This document shows positions 1 through 20,397 of a stretch of DNA of 64,000 nucleotides, piece after piece. This DNA is from Numida meleagris (taxonomy: Eukaryota > Chordata > Aves > Galliformes > Numididae), in assembly GCF_002078875.1 (NCBI RefSeq), contig NC_034410.1:75732661-75796660 (forward strand), read 5' to 3'. The translations under genes and the position numbers were made by a program. Under the pieces are notes generated by a model, which saw nothing but the letters and a program-made list of their open reading frames with translations, was not told the DNA's origin and searched no databases. Position 1 is the first letter of the stretch. Each line of letters opens with the position of its first letter.

Positions 1-2434
1 TGTAGTTATATATAGTATATTACTAATCTGCAAGAACTGCCATGGCTATTGTATTCTATGTTGTTCTGGCTCCTAACTTACACCTACTCAATTCTTTGCT
101 TGTCAGAATGCCTCAGTGAATGCTATGAAAGCAGGTGGTTTTTGTATTCATAAATACAGTGCCAAACCTGTTACTTTTTTGTTTACCAAAGTTTTAGAAG
201 CTAGTATGTCAGAGCTGTGCACAAAGGTAAGCTTACAAATAGCAACTGTTGTACATTCATGGAGGGAGAAATAGAGGTTCCCTATTGCAGTCATGCAATT
301 ATTGTATTGAAGAATATTGGAATATTTTATGTGTTTGTTTTTTTAATTAAAATCAGCTGGAAACTGGATTGGAATTAGTCCTTGCTTTTGAAATCTTGAT
401 AGGAGTTAGGTAAAATAAGAACATATTCAAATATTTTCATTTTAAATATAGTCTATATAATTTTGGAACAATAGCAAAAAAAACCCCAACAAATAGGAAT
501 TAAGAAATTTAATAGGAATAATGGAAATGCATGTTATTAAATGGTAGTCGCACTGCAGTCTGTAACAGGATATTGTTGTTATAGGAAGCAAAAATTATTT
601 CTGGATGCATAAGTGCATATTGAATTGTTTTTAATTGATTGGTTCTTATCCAAGGCTACTTCTATGTCATTTTATGGTTCTCCAGATTAGATCTTTGAGC
701 CAAATTTGATTGTTGTGCAGTAAGACAGCATGACCTACATTTCTATAACGAATGTTCTTGCTGATTAATGATTCATTGTATGGTGAAAACCCACTGGGGA
801 TTACATATTCTTTACTGCAATACCTTTTAATTAAAGAAACTTATTTGGATTTTCTGATTCCACTGATTTGATGCACCTGCCAGCACAGTGGGTAGTTCTT
901 CTTTCACCAGAGATTTTCTGACATTGTGGAGCTATTTTAACACATCTGTACCTTCTACCCAGGAAGGGATAATGCAACAGTAAACTATACAAGCAACATT
1001 AACAAAGTGACTTTTAAAGGAATGCCAAGCTAATATTTTCAAAAATCTGCCTCTTTAAACTGGATTTCTTCTTATTTGAACATAGATTATGAAAGAACCA
1101 GAACTTATTAAAACAACGCAGTTAAAGTTAGAAAAGGAATTAACTGCTCAGTTTACAGATGAGCATGCAGCTTTTTCAGTTCTAGGGCTTTTTCTGCATA
1201 AATGTGCTGAATGAGGCATGGCATTTCTGTTGTGGAGGAGGAGAGTAAAGTTCATTGAAAGGTGATGCAGCCATGCCAGCTGAGAACGAGTGACAGTGTC
1301 ATCAGTGAACTCGGCCACCAGAACACCTTTGCCAGTAACGTCTTCATGGCTACTCCCTCATAGTTCCATGTCTAGTATGATTAAAGTTCTTTTAAAAGTG
1401 CATGTGCAAAATTAAATTTTCAAGTGAAACCATAGCATCTGATATTGCTGTTTCCCTGTGTGTGGATAAATAGCGTACATGCTTTTTTGTTTTACCTAAG
1501 GTTTGATGTGTAGTATAAAATGTAGCCCTTCCCAAGCTCTTCCTGAGCTGCCCATCCGTGCCCTTTGGTAGGGCCCTTGGAGCTGGCTGTGTCTGGCATA
1601 GGGCAGCCCCGGCCTTGCCTCACATGCATGTGGGGAGAGGGCATTTTATTTTGAATCTGTAGCCTTCTTTTTTCTTCTTTTTCCCCAAAAGTGAGGAGAA
1701 CTCCTCATAGAAGTTTGCCAGTGATACTAAGTACGGGAAGACATGAATTATTTATGTCCAACTTCCAGTATGTTCCCAACAGGCTGGTAGTATTTTTCCT
1801 GTTCACCTATGAATGATCATCTAAGATTTCAGTTTGGTTCTCTCAGGAGCATGTATATGCTCTGACTTACAGAATCTCATTTGTTTTTCTCTGACACTGG
1901 TATGAAATAGCAGGAAATTGTGGGAATTAAATACAACAGATTGTGTTGTAGTTAGTCAGCCACGGTGTACTCTGTTAAGTTTCTTAATTTTTATTTTTCT
2001 TCTACTTGCTATAATTTTCCATTTGAATTTAGTGCTAAGCTCCCTTGCATTAAAAGCTTATCATCATCAAGCCTAATTTGTGAGGAAAGATGAAAGTAAT
2101 TGGAGTAGATTTTTTCTAGAGAAGAGAGCCCAGAGCAGAAAGAATGTTACAGTTGTCATAATATGTGCTAGTGATGAGGAGGACTGATGAACTAATTTGA
2201 TTTCTGCGTGTGTTTTGGATTCTACAGGAAACACTGAGGTTGTGTTGGGAAAAGCATGTTACAGAGTAAAGCAAGCTCTCTGCCAGTAAGGTGGGTGGAT
2301 CCCCAAAACAGGCTGAGGAAGCCATGAGATGATCCAGAGAGGGAAGATGTAAAGAACTGATTATTCATGTTAAATGCTCCTAGTGACTGAGGGTAGAGAA
2401 AAAAAAATCTGCAGCACTGAGAAGCTTGGTAGTG

Positions 2435-2482
2435 AATTGGGGAACTTGGAGGCCCTTTTCAGCCCTACTTTCTGTAATTCTT
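2435..2482 (+). repeat. Possible ancient CR1 LINE 3' tail
   Basis: The stretch reads like a decayed CR1 3' end on the plus strand: a 'ttggaggcccttttcagccc' segment followed by 'ttctgtaattct', where bird CR1 tails usually read 'ggaggtcctttccaaccc' followed by 'ttctatgattct'. Only the last 40 to 50 bp are recognisable and no upstream ORF2 sequence is visible. The match is short, so it could be coincidence. Confidence 0.3.
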
Positions 2483-3049
2483 AAGTACCAGCAGTTTTAA
2501 GCCCCATTAGGACCCGAGAGTGCCTGATTTCTTATACTGAAGACCAGGCTTAATTAGAATGTATTCCTAATCTGATCAAATGGACTGGTTCAAATGATGG
2601 CTGTTCCATTAGTGTTGAGCAACGCTATTCCTGATTCATGTGTGATTCTTTTTGAACATAACTGCCTTCAGTACAGTAGCTTCTCTGTCATATTGGAAAA
2701 CTCAATTCTCTGCTTTTTTTTGGTATATGATTTTTCTCAATTTGCATAATGCAAAAACATTAAAGCACATAACATTAACAGCTCAGCTGGCTAAAGTCAT
2801 GCTGAGATTCCATGTCATGTTATTAAATGCAATTTGTTACAATCGTGCACCCTCAAATAATTGTAATAATAAACTGAACTAATGACATAGAAGTTGTATT
2901 TTGTCCAGAAGAAATATTTTAATAGGTGTGTAACACATTACTTTTAGTGTCAGGGACATTTATGTTGATTTCTTTTATTCCAGATAAACAAGATGTGCAG
3001 AATGCCCTTTCTTTTTCCCATCATTTTAAGCTGTATATTAAATAACAGA

Positions 3050-3090
3050 AAACAACAACAACAAAAAAAAAAAACAACAAAGCAACCCAA
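3050..3090. repeat. A-rich / (CAA)n simple repeat
   Basis: Four consecutive CAA units run into about a dozen A residues and then further CAA units. This is low-complexity sequence with no neighbouring retroposon body that I could recognise. Confidence 0.8.
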
Positions 3091-6003
3091 AAATCATGGA
3101 AACCTGAATTGGCTGTAGAATATTAGCACTGCTCAGTCCAGATATTGAGCCTATTTTACTGAAGCAAATTCAGAGTATTTCAACAGTTGGTTGTGTTATC
3201 AGATTTGTTTTCTATTTAAATTGATTTTTGTAAAATTTCCAATACTGCTGTAGCAATGTACAGTGCCTCTTTATTGAAAAAAAGTGTTTACAAAAAGCTG
3301 TCATCTGAAAATTAAAATTTAATAAAAGTTTAATGTGGTTCCAAAACAATTTTGGGTTAGCAACAGGCGCTGTATCATACTGATATTAATCATTCTGAGC
3401 ATAGAGAACTTGGTGTTGTCATATCAGTAGTGCCTCTTATGATCACATAGGCTTCCCAATTTGCCAGTACTATTCCTCACAAATATACTTTATATTTCTG
3501 GAGTATTGGTGCTGTAGAAGGTGCATGTTTTCCAGTAACTCGTAGAGGCTCATTTTCTTCCATATTCCTGAAAACCTAATAGCAATAGGAAACCACCATG
3601 CCTTGGTGGGCCTCATTTGGATTTGCTCTCAGAGAGCATCGCAGACCAAAAGCAGTCTTGAGTTCAGGAGTTAGACTTAATTAGATATATTTTCAATTAA
3701 CATAAATCTAAAATTGTTGATTCTAGTAGTGAGAAACAAAGAAGACAACCAATTAAATGAACACAAGGAAAAGACACCTCTCCTCCCATCCTGACGTCCC
3801 GTCCCCTTCGTCCATGTTAGACTCTGTTCCTTCGGTGAGGTGATGGGTGAGCTCCTCCCACACAGGTCACCTTGTGTTCCCCCTCTCCCTCCCCACAAAA
3901 AACTCTGCCAGTTAAATCCTGCCCTGTATGGAGCAGTGCAGTACAGAATGAGAATATCTCTGGCTGCAGCCAGAGGTCTTCAGGTGGTGGTTGCTTGTTC
4001 CCAGCCAGGCCCGGTCACAAATGATGTGCTGTGATGGGGAGCTGGGGGAAGAGCAGGCAATTCCTCTTAGTTTGTCAGATGAAGAGGGAAGTTGGGCATC
4101 AAATGGCAATTCATTGAAGAGCTGGGAGTGGGACCTGGGTACTCTTGACTCCTGGTCTTGTTAGTTTGCTGGCTTTTACCTTCTCTGGTTGATGTACATG
4201 AAAAGGTCAGATCTGCGGAGTTGCCCTTTGGGGTCTTGCAGGCTGGTGGGGCATTAGAATGAGTTGAGCAGATAAAGAGGCTTTTTGGGAAGCTGCTTCT
4301 CTACTGCAGAGAAGGAAATCCTGCATCAGGGAAGCTGCTTTCAGCCAGGGAAAAGTCCCATTGACACCTCCAGTTTCTCTTCCTGCCCCAGCGCGGTCCC
4401 AGGATGCAGTGCGTTTCATGTACTTCCGTAGCCCCACACATCTCCTTGGTGAGCTGCCCTGCTGGGAAAGCATGTCTCTCTGCTGTCCAGTGACTGTGGC
4501 AGGACTGCATGATGTGCTTTTCTTCACTCATGTTCCTGAAGGCTGTCATCTCTTTGGTTCCTGTGCACAGTCTTCAGCTGGAATTTGCAGCACTGATAGC
4601 AAGGAGTCCTGCTTTCTGATGTTTTATGCAATTATAGCTCTACAGAATAAACTATTAGGCCATTTGTATTTTTTTCAGGTAAATTGCACTATCAGGGAGT
4701 AAATGACATTATTTCCTATTATGATAATGCAATTAATAATTTAGTAAAGGAAATCAAATAATTAAATTTAATGAAGGTAAGGGTGTATATGTTTATTTGT
4801 ACGTGTGTTTTCTGTGGTACCTTACAAGCCGGTAATGACTTGTATTTTTTTTTTTTTAAACACATACTAACTTCAAGTAGTGAAGCATCTGGAGCAAGAA
4901 CGTTACCAGAGCTAAGAACAAGTATTTATCTCTTTTGTTTATTTGCTTACAAAAAGGTAGTCATATGAAAATATATACTGCTTTAATTAAAAGTAATGTT
5001 TTATGATATGTAATCTTGTGCTTCAACATGTCAACTAATCTAGTCTGAGATGAAGGGAGATTTCACTTTGGAGAATAACTGACCTTTTTTATGAAAAAAG
5101 CTGCTTTTTCATGTTTTTATGTATGTAGGAAAGCTAGTCTCCTGAGCTTCAGAAAGCTTTTGGAAAAGACTCCCTGTCTGGACTGAATGAGTGTTCCTGG
5201 GCTGTACTGAGGCTTAGATCCAAACTTTTATGGAATGCCATCTCCCCTTCTCTTACAGCCCTGCTTTCCCTGTCAGGACGATGTGCTGAAGCTTACTCCG
5301 TGAACTGAATTTTTTATGTTGCTGTTAGCCGAGTCCCCTTTCCTTCTCTTCGGTCTTCGTATTTCTTTCTAGTTAAATAAGTAAATAAATAAAATCTGTT
5401 TTCAAAAAACCTGGGTTATGGAAAGCAGGATGGAGGCAAGGCATAAGTTTCTGCCATTGATGTGAATGATGACTGCTGTGGTGTTTAAGTTGGAGGTATT
5501 ACAATACGGCTTAGCCTTCAGAAAAAATGTATCGTCCTTTTCAAAGAAAGAATACTAGTAATTCTTGCAAGTAGTATGACTCTTCTTTTGTAGCAGATCT
5601 CAAAAATGGCTTAACAGCTGGTGTGCTGGGGGTTTTTGCTTGTTTCTTCAAAAATACTCTGATAAAATATTTTCAAAATCACCCTCTAGATTGGAATAAA
5701 GGCATAGTCACCTAGGCTTAAAATATAATACATATTAAATAGTCATTTGAATTAGGAAGCCAACACTGGAAGTGCTGTATTTCTCTTGTATTATTAGTTG
5801 GTTTACTGTTTGCAAAGCACTTCATGATTCATTACTTTCGTGATACTGTAATTTAGTGTTGGATGCTGCCACTGTGTGAAAATCACAGCTGTAAATGATT
5901 TGAATTCTCTCCAAATTTACTGAATGTAGTGAATATTTTGGAGTAAGACTGGGAGATATATTTTGCTTTGAAATGAATTTTTAAAATTATTCATAGTCTG
6001 AAA

Positions 6004-13526
<7,523 letters not shown>

Positions 13527-13579
13527 GACTAGATGATCTTTGAGGTCCTTTTCAGCCCAAGCCATTCTATAGTTCTAAG
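13527..13579 (+). repeat. CR1 LINE 3' tail fragment, plus strand
   Basis: The segment reads 'gactagatgatctttgagg', then 'tccttttcagccc' and 'gccattctatagttct', which is the typical end of a bird CR1 element. Only about 50 bp is preserved, as expected from severe 5' truncation. It lies about 70 bp from another CR1 tail in opposite orientation. Confidence 0.75.
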
Positions 13580-13650
13580 ATAAATTTGCAGTTTTGGTGA
13601 AAAATTACTCCCTTTGCTTTGGAGGGAGTTTTTACATGCGTAACTTATAA

Positions 13651-13712
13651 CATAGAATCATAGAATTGCTCAGGTTGGAAAAGACCTTCAAGATCATCAT
13701 GTCCAACCGCAA
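13651..13712 (-). repeat. CR1 LINE 3' tail fragment, minus strand
   Basis: The sequence 'catagaatcatagaattgct' followed by 'caggttggaaaagacctt' is the reverse complement of a CR1 3' end, including its octamer-type tail repeats. It is short and non-coding. Together with 13527-13579 it forms a tail-to-tail CR1 pair. Confidence 0.85.
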
Positions 13713-16700
13713 AACATGTAACAGTGGAGCCACAGTTTTTTTCATGGATTTTCTGCTACTCTTTGTGCATGCATTTGCCTCTTCTATGCAAACAGCAAGT
13801 CCAAGCTCTATGGCTCAAGGGATTTTTTTTCTCCTGGTTTTATTTTTTAAGACTTTGTTGAAAGTTTTATTTATTTTTTTAAGGGGTAGATAAGATGAGG
13901 CTTTAGCTACTTACATTTGGAAACCTCTCTTCTAGGATATCTTTTTATTGTTACTGTTGAAACCTTGTCACAAGCAGTACTCTCTAGCCATATTCTTCTG
14001 GATATTTTACATGTTGAGGGCTTAATATGCAATACAGAACTTTATTAATTTGAAGTTACTTGCAATTATGGGGGATTTTGGTTTAGCACAATGACACAGC
14101 AATGCACTCAAATCGCAATTTAATTGGAAGCTATACTTAAAGTATAGCAATTGCAGTACAGATAAAAGTATAAATATGAATTCTGGTATCTAGAATATGC
14201 TCACCACCATGACTCTGAGTGTCCTGTGGTCACCAGGAAGGAGTATGTGGCTTGAAGCCAGCTGAAGCCTATAGCTCTCTTCAGAGTTCTTTGTTGTTGT
14301 TTAATTTTTAAACCTTATTTTAGTCTTAGCCACCCACACACCCTCTCGATGCTGGTCTGGCTGAGTTGCTACCGCCATGGGATCTGCAATTCCAAACTGG
14401 TGGTCCATTTCTTATCCCTTTTGTGCCTGCACTGCACTACTTCTTCACTTTCGTAGGCCACTGCTGTTGTATGAGGCCTGCACTTCATCATTTTAGTGGC
14501 ATTAAAATGCCTCACTGTACACAGAATAACTGCCTAATACTGCCATCCATACAAACTATGGTCATAACAAATTACCATAGACACCTGTTCAATTACAAAA
14601 ATTGCTGCTACAGCAAAACCGAGTGATATAAAGCTCCAGTCAGGTCAAGCAAAGTTCAGATGGAGAAAGCCTGACAAGGATTAGTCCTGAGGACTTGTAA
14701 GCTTGGTATAAAGCTGAGCCATTACGTGTTTCATTGCTTGGCTCACATAAGGCTGTCTAGCAAGCTCTGCAGTGGGAAACGTACTCCTTTCTCTGAGCCC
14801 AATAGGGTGAGCTGTTGTACAGGCCTGGAGTACAAGGTTTCAGACAGGCAGCATAGCTCAGCTCTACTGGCTTGTCCTAAGTTTGTGCTGTTGCCCTGCT
14901 ACTTCATCAGCCACTAGCTGTAGTTAGAAGTTGAGCAGGTAGTCACTTGCTGAGGGAATGGTTGGGTTCTCCAGAAAAGCGTGCAATACAAAAATACAAC
15001 AATATGCTGAATACCTATTGCAGTCACACAGGTGAAAGATACTGCTGAGTAGAGTCAAAGGATTAGAGTATATAAACAAATAAGTATAGAAGCTATGCTA
15101 TTTTGACTAGTAGCACACCTGAACCTAGTTTTGTTTAGTTCTGGGCCTGCATTTCCGTAAGTAAGGGACAGGTAGTTAAGCAAAGTTGAAATACTTTCCT
15201 GGTATAGCATGTCTATCTAAAACAGAGTTACCTCTGCATTCCCTTTCACATTGAGTTGAGTTTGGCTGCGTTTTCAACAGCTGTATCAATCATTTCATTA
15301 TTCTCTCTTGAGTCTTAGGGCCACATATATTCACTTATCTCTTCAGAGCACTCATTCTTTGTGGATGTGGATCTGTGGGGAGTGGGAATGGGAGGGGGAT
15401 TCTTGGATCAGTCACAGACCTTTGTGCACTTATCTTACGTACGGTAGTACAGATTTTTTCTCATGCACCAGAATGTACCTTTTTGAGTAATACTATCTCG
15501 TGACTGCAACTTTTAAAGTGAAAAACAGCTACTGGTTATCTACTTGACAGCATACGAAGAAGTATTTCTATTGCCAATACTATTCTCTCAGTTTCTTCAG
15601 TCTGGATTGTCACACGGCAAATGGCTGCTTGTTGTCTGTTTCCTTGGTTATTCCAAAACATGAGACTTGCTTCTTAGATTTCATCTGTGTTCATTCATTT
15701 TCCATGTCTGTCTCTCCTCGAGTCCTCACAAAACGTTTTTCTTTGCTTTTTTTTCAGACATTCCCTATAACTAGTACGTGTCTGTATTGAGCCTTTCTTC
15801 CTCAACTGTGTAGCACCCTCCAGAATAATTATTTATTTAATCTGGAATGGCATTTTACTAGTTAATGTAGTATTCTAATACACTAACCTGGCAGTGTTAT
15901 CCCTTGGCCACAATTATCCATCCATCCTGACAGTAACACTGCAATTACATGTCTGGCTGTGTAATTAAGTTTTAAATCAAGCCTTTTGTATACCATCACA
16001 AGACTCTTTATCTTGGAAGTCTCTCAGTTTTTGTTCACATTGATAAGCGTTTTTCAACAAAATCTTTCAGTGGGGGAAAAGAATAGAATGAAAAAAAAAA
16101 TCCTGACATTATCCATTCACTTCAGTGTATTTCATAGTCTTCAGAATCCTGATGTATATGGGTAGATTTAAGAGCTGCACTCTCTGCTGTCTTGAAACTA
16201 ACTATCCCTTTTTTTACTATCTATCTCATTCCAGCATAGCAGTACATCTTGGTAAAAACCTGTTTATGTTTTTACTGTATATTTACTGAAATATGTATGT
16301 GCTCAGGTTTTTCAACTTGTAGCCGTGGAAAAAGTAGTATTTTCCTCTTTCAAAATAGTTGAGAGTATATTTATTTTCGGATACTGTCTTTCCTGTGTGT
16401 AGCTGTGCCCATCTTTGTACACTTCATTGTCAGTGTAGGCCATTATTTGAAGCTTTTATTGACAGAGCACTTGATGGTAACTGCATCTGATGCTATAAAT
16501 AGACTTCATTCTTCGTAGTAAGTCAGCAGATACACTTGAAAATCCTCAAGTTTATACTTAGTTTGATAAAATGGAAGGGTTACCTCATTCTTTTGTCAAC
16601 CAGTAGCATAACAATTTTTAATGATTGGAATCTTCAAATCTTTTGCATTCTAGAACAGAATAATTCTGAACTAACGTGGGAATATACTAGTTTTCTTTGC

Positions 16701-17660
16701 TGGGGAAAAAATGGAGCCTTTGAACTACTTAAACTTCTGTTTTTATTTCACAGGGCAGTGCTTTTGTATGAGAACCTGCTCCAACACATTTTATGCCATT
16801 CTGTTTGTTTCGAGGCACAGAAAATTGAGGATACTATTCCTCTTTCCATATATTTTCAGTAGCATGTGCTGTAATAATCGATGTTTCTTTGAATTAGGTT
16901 GGTTTGTTGTTTGTTTGCGACAACTTGTGGCGAGGACCAACCAAACACCATGCATTCCAGCCACAATTTAAGGCAACCTTCTGGTACAATTAAACCTATG
17001 ATAGGCTGCCTTTTCTGCATGGCTACAACTGCAGAAAGGGACGCAGGTGTAACTCTGGTTTCAACATGTGAGTGAACACCTTTCCTCTGAGGACTTTGAC
17101 CACTATGTTTCCTGCTGCACATACGAAGTAATAGCATTGTATTCCTGCTTTATCATTCACCTGTGAGTTCTGAAACCTAATTTAAATTTAAATTCTTAGG
17201 ATGAAATTAATAATGTGGGCTCATCCAGTGCCCTTTCTGTGTGCTGAACAAATGCATTGGAAAATCCAGGTATAACGCTAGGTCAGTTCTTCTGCTTCTA
17301 AAAGAAGGACTGGATGTACCACAGTGATGCATACTGGGTATGAAAAGTATCACAAAAGGTATACGTAACTCTGACTTTTTCCCACTGCAGCCTATAAAGA
17401 TTTCTAAGCACCCTGCAGTTTATTTGCAACACTGACATCCTCTTCAGAGGTTTTGCATGCTGAGGTTGAATGATGGACTATAGAAAGCGGACAGTTGTCC
17501 ATAATAAATTTGATAGCCACGCAGTGAGGTTTGACACAGTGCCTGTTTGCTGATGCTGAATTGGCACTGCTACTTATACTGTACTTCAGCATGGTAGATT
17601 CATTCTCAGGCACTTAAATTCATTGATAGTATGTTCTACAGCAATGCCTACTTAAATGCA
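13713..17660 (+). other. CTNND2: Intronic sequence without recognised features
   Basis: Apart from T-rich runs near 13830-13880, I see no exon, RNA gene or classifiable repeat. The blocks at about 14330-14930 and 16890-17140 are slightly more complex in composition and may be decayed transposons, but I could not assign either. Confidence 0.45.
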
Positions 17661-18223
17661 GAATCATAGAATCATAGATTTAGCTAGGTTGGAAAAGACC
17701 TACAAGATCATCCAGTCCAACCATCCACCTACCACCAATAACCCCACTAAACCATGTCTCTCAACACTATATCTAAATGTTTCTTGAACNNNNNNNNNNN
17801 NNNNNACCAATAACCCCACTAAACCATGTCTCTCAACGCTATATCTAAATGCTTCTTGAACACCTCCAGGGACGGTGACTCAACCACCTCCCATTCCAGC
17901 ACCTGACCACTCTTTCTGAAAAGTAGAATTTCCTAACGTCCAGCCTAAATCTCCCCTGGCGCAACTTGAGGCCATTCCCCCTCATCCTGTCACTAGTTAC
18001 AAGAGAGAAGAGGCTGACCCCCAGCTCTCTACAACCTCCCTTCAGGTAATTGTTGAGAGCGATAAGGTCTCCTTTGAGCCTCCTCTTCTCCAGACTGAAC
18101 AATCCCAGCTCCCTCAGCCGCTCCTCATAAGGCCTGTGCTCCAGACCCCTCACCAGCTTCGTCGCCCTCCTCTGAACACGCTCCAGGGCCTCAATGTCTT
18201 TCTTGCAGTGAGGGGCCCAAAAG
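17661..18223 (-). mobile_element. 5'-truncated CR1 LINE with ORF2 C-terminal remnant
   Basis: CR1 is the dominant non-LTR retrotransposon of birds. On the minus strand the copy runs from a point inside ORF2 (near 18223) to the 3' tail with 'tgattctatgattc' repeats at 17661. The minus-strand frame at 17845-18153 is open for 102 codons and shows the usual ORF2 C-terminal features: an arginine-rich stretch with [15 protein letters not shown] and [19 protein letters not shown]. Reverse transcriptase and endonuclease domains are absent through 5' truncation, so the copy is dead. A 16-N assembly gap (17790-17805) interrupts the last 150 bp, with a flanking duplication that looks artefactual. Confidence 0.93.
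17790..17805. other. Assembly gap (16 N)
   Basis: Sixteen undetermined bases sit inside the CR1 copy. The 56 bp just before the gap (17734-17789) recur just after it (17806-17861) with two mismatches. The gap therefore probably has no real size, and the two contig ends probably overlap. Confidence 0.95.
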
Positions 18224-20330
18224 AAGAGCTAAGCTAAGTTAATAACTCAAATTAACACACTTTTAGAAAGTGAACTACCATTTATTCTGTGTATCTGTAA
18301 GAATACGTATAAATCAAAAAGTACTTTATGGCAGAGTGGGATTCAGGTTGCATGCAGTTGTATTCCCTTACGTGGCATGAAAAATTATCCAGTAGTTAAG
18401 GTTTTGATAGAATGTTCAAGAGAGAGAATAAGAATTTTCATTGTCGTGTTTTCTGATTCATTTTGCTGCTTTCTGAAGATCATAGCAAGTCATGATTTCC
18501 TGAATGCACTGGGAATAAATAGTAATCTGTCTGGTTGTCTTCAGTTCAATCTGAACAGAAACCAGTGCACTCCTTCCCCTTTTCAACCATAACAAGACAC
18601 ATGTGGAACTTATGACTGTTTGCCACTTCTGATTTTCTTGTGTTGACTACTGTCTCTTCTCCCTCTCAGTTCATCTGAGGTCATGCAAAGATTTTATGAT
18701 TTCTTTCTGTAAGTGTGAGTGATACATAATTAATGTACCTTGAGAATTTTTATTGCCTTTTCCTTAACAAGGTAGGCCCTTGCAATGCAAGATTTATAAG
18801 CATAGGTGATACAGTTTATAAGGCCAACTGTTAAAGGCAAAAGATATACAGGCTTTTGTGTTGGTCTGACTTGTGCCTCTGAGTGCTTGACCTTGTATTT
18901 TTTTTTCAGTGTTAGCCCATTCTGATAGCATATCCTTTATATTACAAGCCTTCCTTGATTTGAAGATGTCATATGATTAAAGGTGCTAACATTTTTCTTT
19001 CTCATTTTCTAGCTCAATATTTAAAAAAATATTTTAGAAAAAGAGAAAATTGTGGTTCTTGCCTTGATAATATATTCAATACTATTGCAATAACTACTGT
19101 TTGCATAGTTTGTGAGCATCAGTGGATCCTTTTAGCGTGATACTGCATCTGTGTACATACAGAGAAGGAAGATCTCAATAAAAACATATTAGTCTGTCTT
19201 GATCAATATCTTAGGTAATTTGTTAAAATTTCTGTTTTGTCAGACTTTGATTTGAATGTTTGTCTTCTTTTTAATCATTGTAGTGCCTTCCCTCAAAAAG
19301 TAGAACTGCAGATAGAGGTTTTACCCCTTCTCAGTAAACCAGGAGTGAATGGGCTGACTTAAGAAAACTGTAAAGCTTCAGTTTAACATTTAAAAGGTTA
19401 GGATTAGCATTTACAAAGAAGCAGCAGTTACTGAAAATAATCTAATTCTTTTTAATTTGAATATTATTGACACATGCCTTCCTTGTTCACCATTTTTACT
19501 CTTCACCTTTCCTTTTTCACAATATGCTCTGTGTATAGCCTATGGGCAAGTAGACAAGAAATCAGGGCAGGATATTCCTAATAAATGAAAGTTAGTGGCC
19601 ACTCAAGCTGCTGCAATAAGCTGGCTTGCTGACCAGCTTGGTCTCGGTGGCACAGAGAGCAGTCGAACAATTCCTGAATATACACTCAGGTCTGCAGGAG
19701 AGACTATTCTTTGGGTTAATCCTTGGCTTTGGCAAGGTATCGCCAGGTATTTGATCAGCACTTTCTAAAGCTGCAGGAGAAATACAATGTAATAGTTGCA
19801 GTAATGTACTTCAGGATATTGTACAATGATTGTTATCTCTATAATGCTTAAGTGGTTGCTATGAAAATAAAGATTGTTCATTTTGGAGACAATTCTTGTT
19901 CCCTTAGGGCCTATTTAGAAGAAATTCCAGTGCCAAAATGCCGGATTAGTATTTCATGCAACACAAGCAGGACTGTGACCTGTTTATATCTGCTATCTGA
20001 CTGTTGGTGCAGTAGCCATAGGCCAATATTAGATCCCTTCCTTACAGGTTAAATCCTGAGAAATGCTTGGTCCTTTAAAGAAAATCCATACTTGAGCTGC
20101 TTTCAGTTGGTATCGTGTAGTTTACTGAGATGCTATTCAACAACACTGTTCTAGTTTTTGTGCTTTTAGTGGATTTCTTTTTTCAGTTCTGTTCTGCACC
20201 TCGTTATATCTTCATGGGCTTTTCAGCCAGGAGAAGAGAAGGTGCCATTCTTTCCCACTTTCCTTCTGTTGCATCATTGTCAATAAAACTGAAGTGTGTT
20301 CTGCCTTTTCTAATGATGGCAAAGCTATCG

Positions 20331-20397
20331 TAGAATCATAGAATTGCTCAGGTTGGAAAGGACCTTCAAGATCAGCAAGTCCAACTGCAACCTATAC
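20331..20397 (-). repeat. CR1 LINE 3' tail fragment, minus strand
   Basis: The sequence 'tagaatcatagaattgctc' followed by 'aggttggaaaggaccttc' is the complement of a CR1 3' terminus. About 65 bp remains, with no ORF2 portion. It closely resembles the tail at 13651-13712, so both probably come from the same subfamily. Confidence 0.85.
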
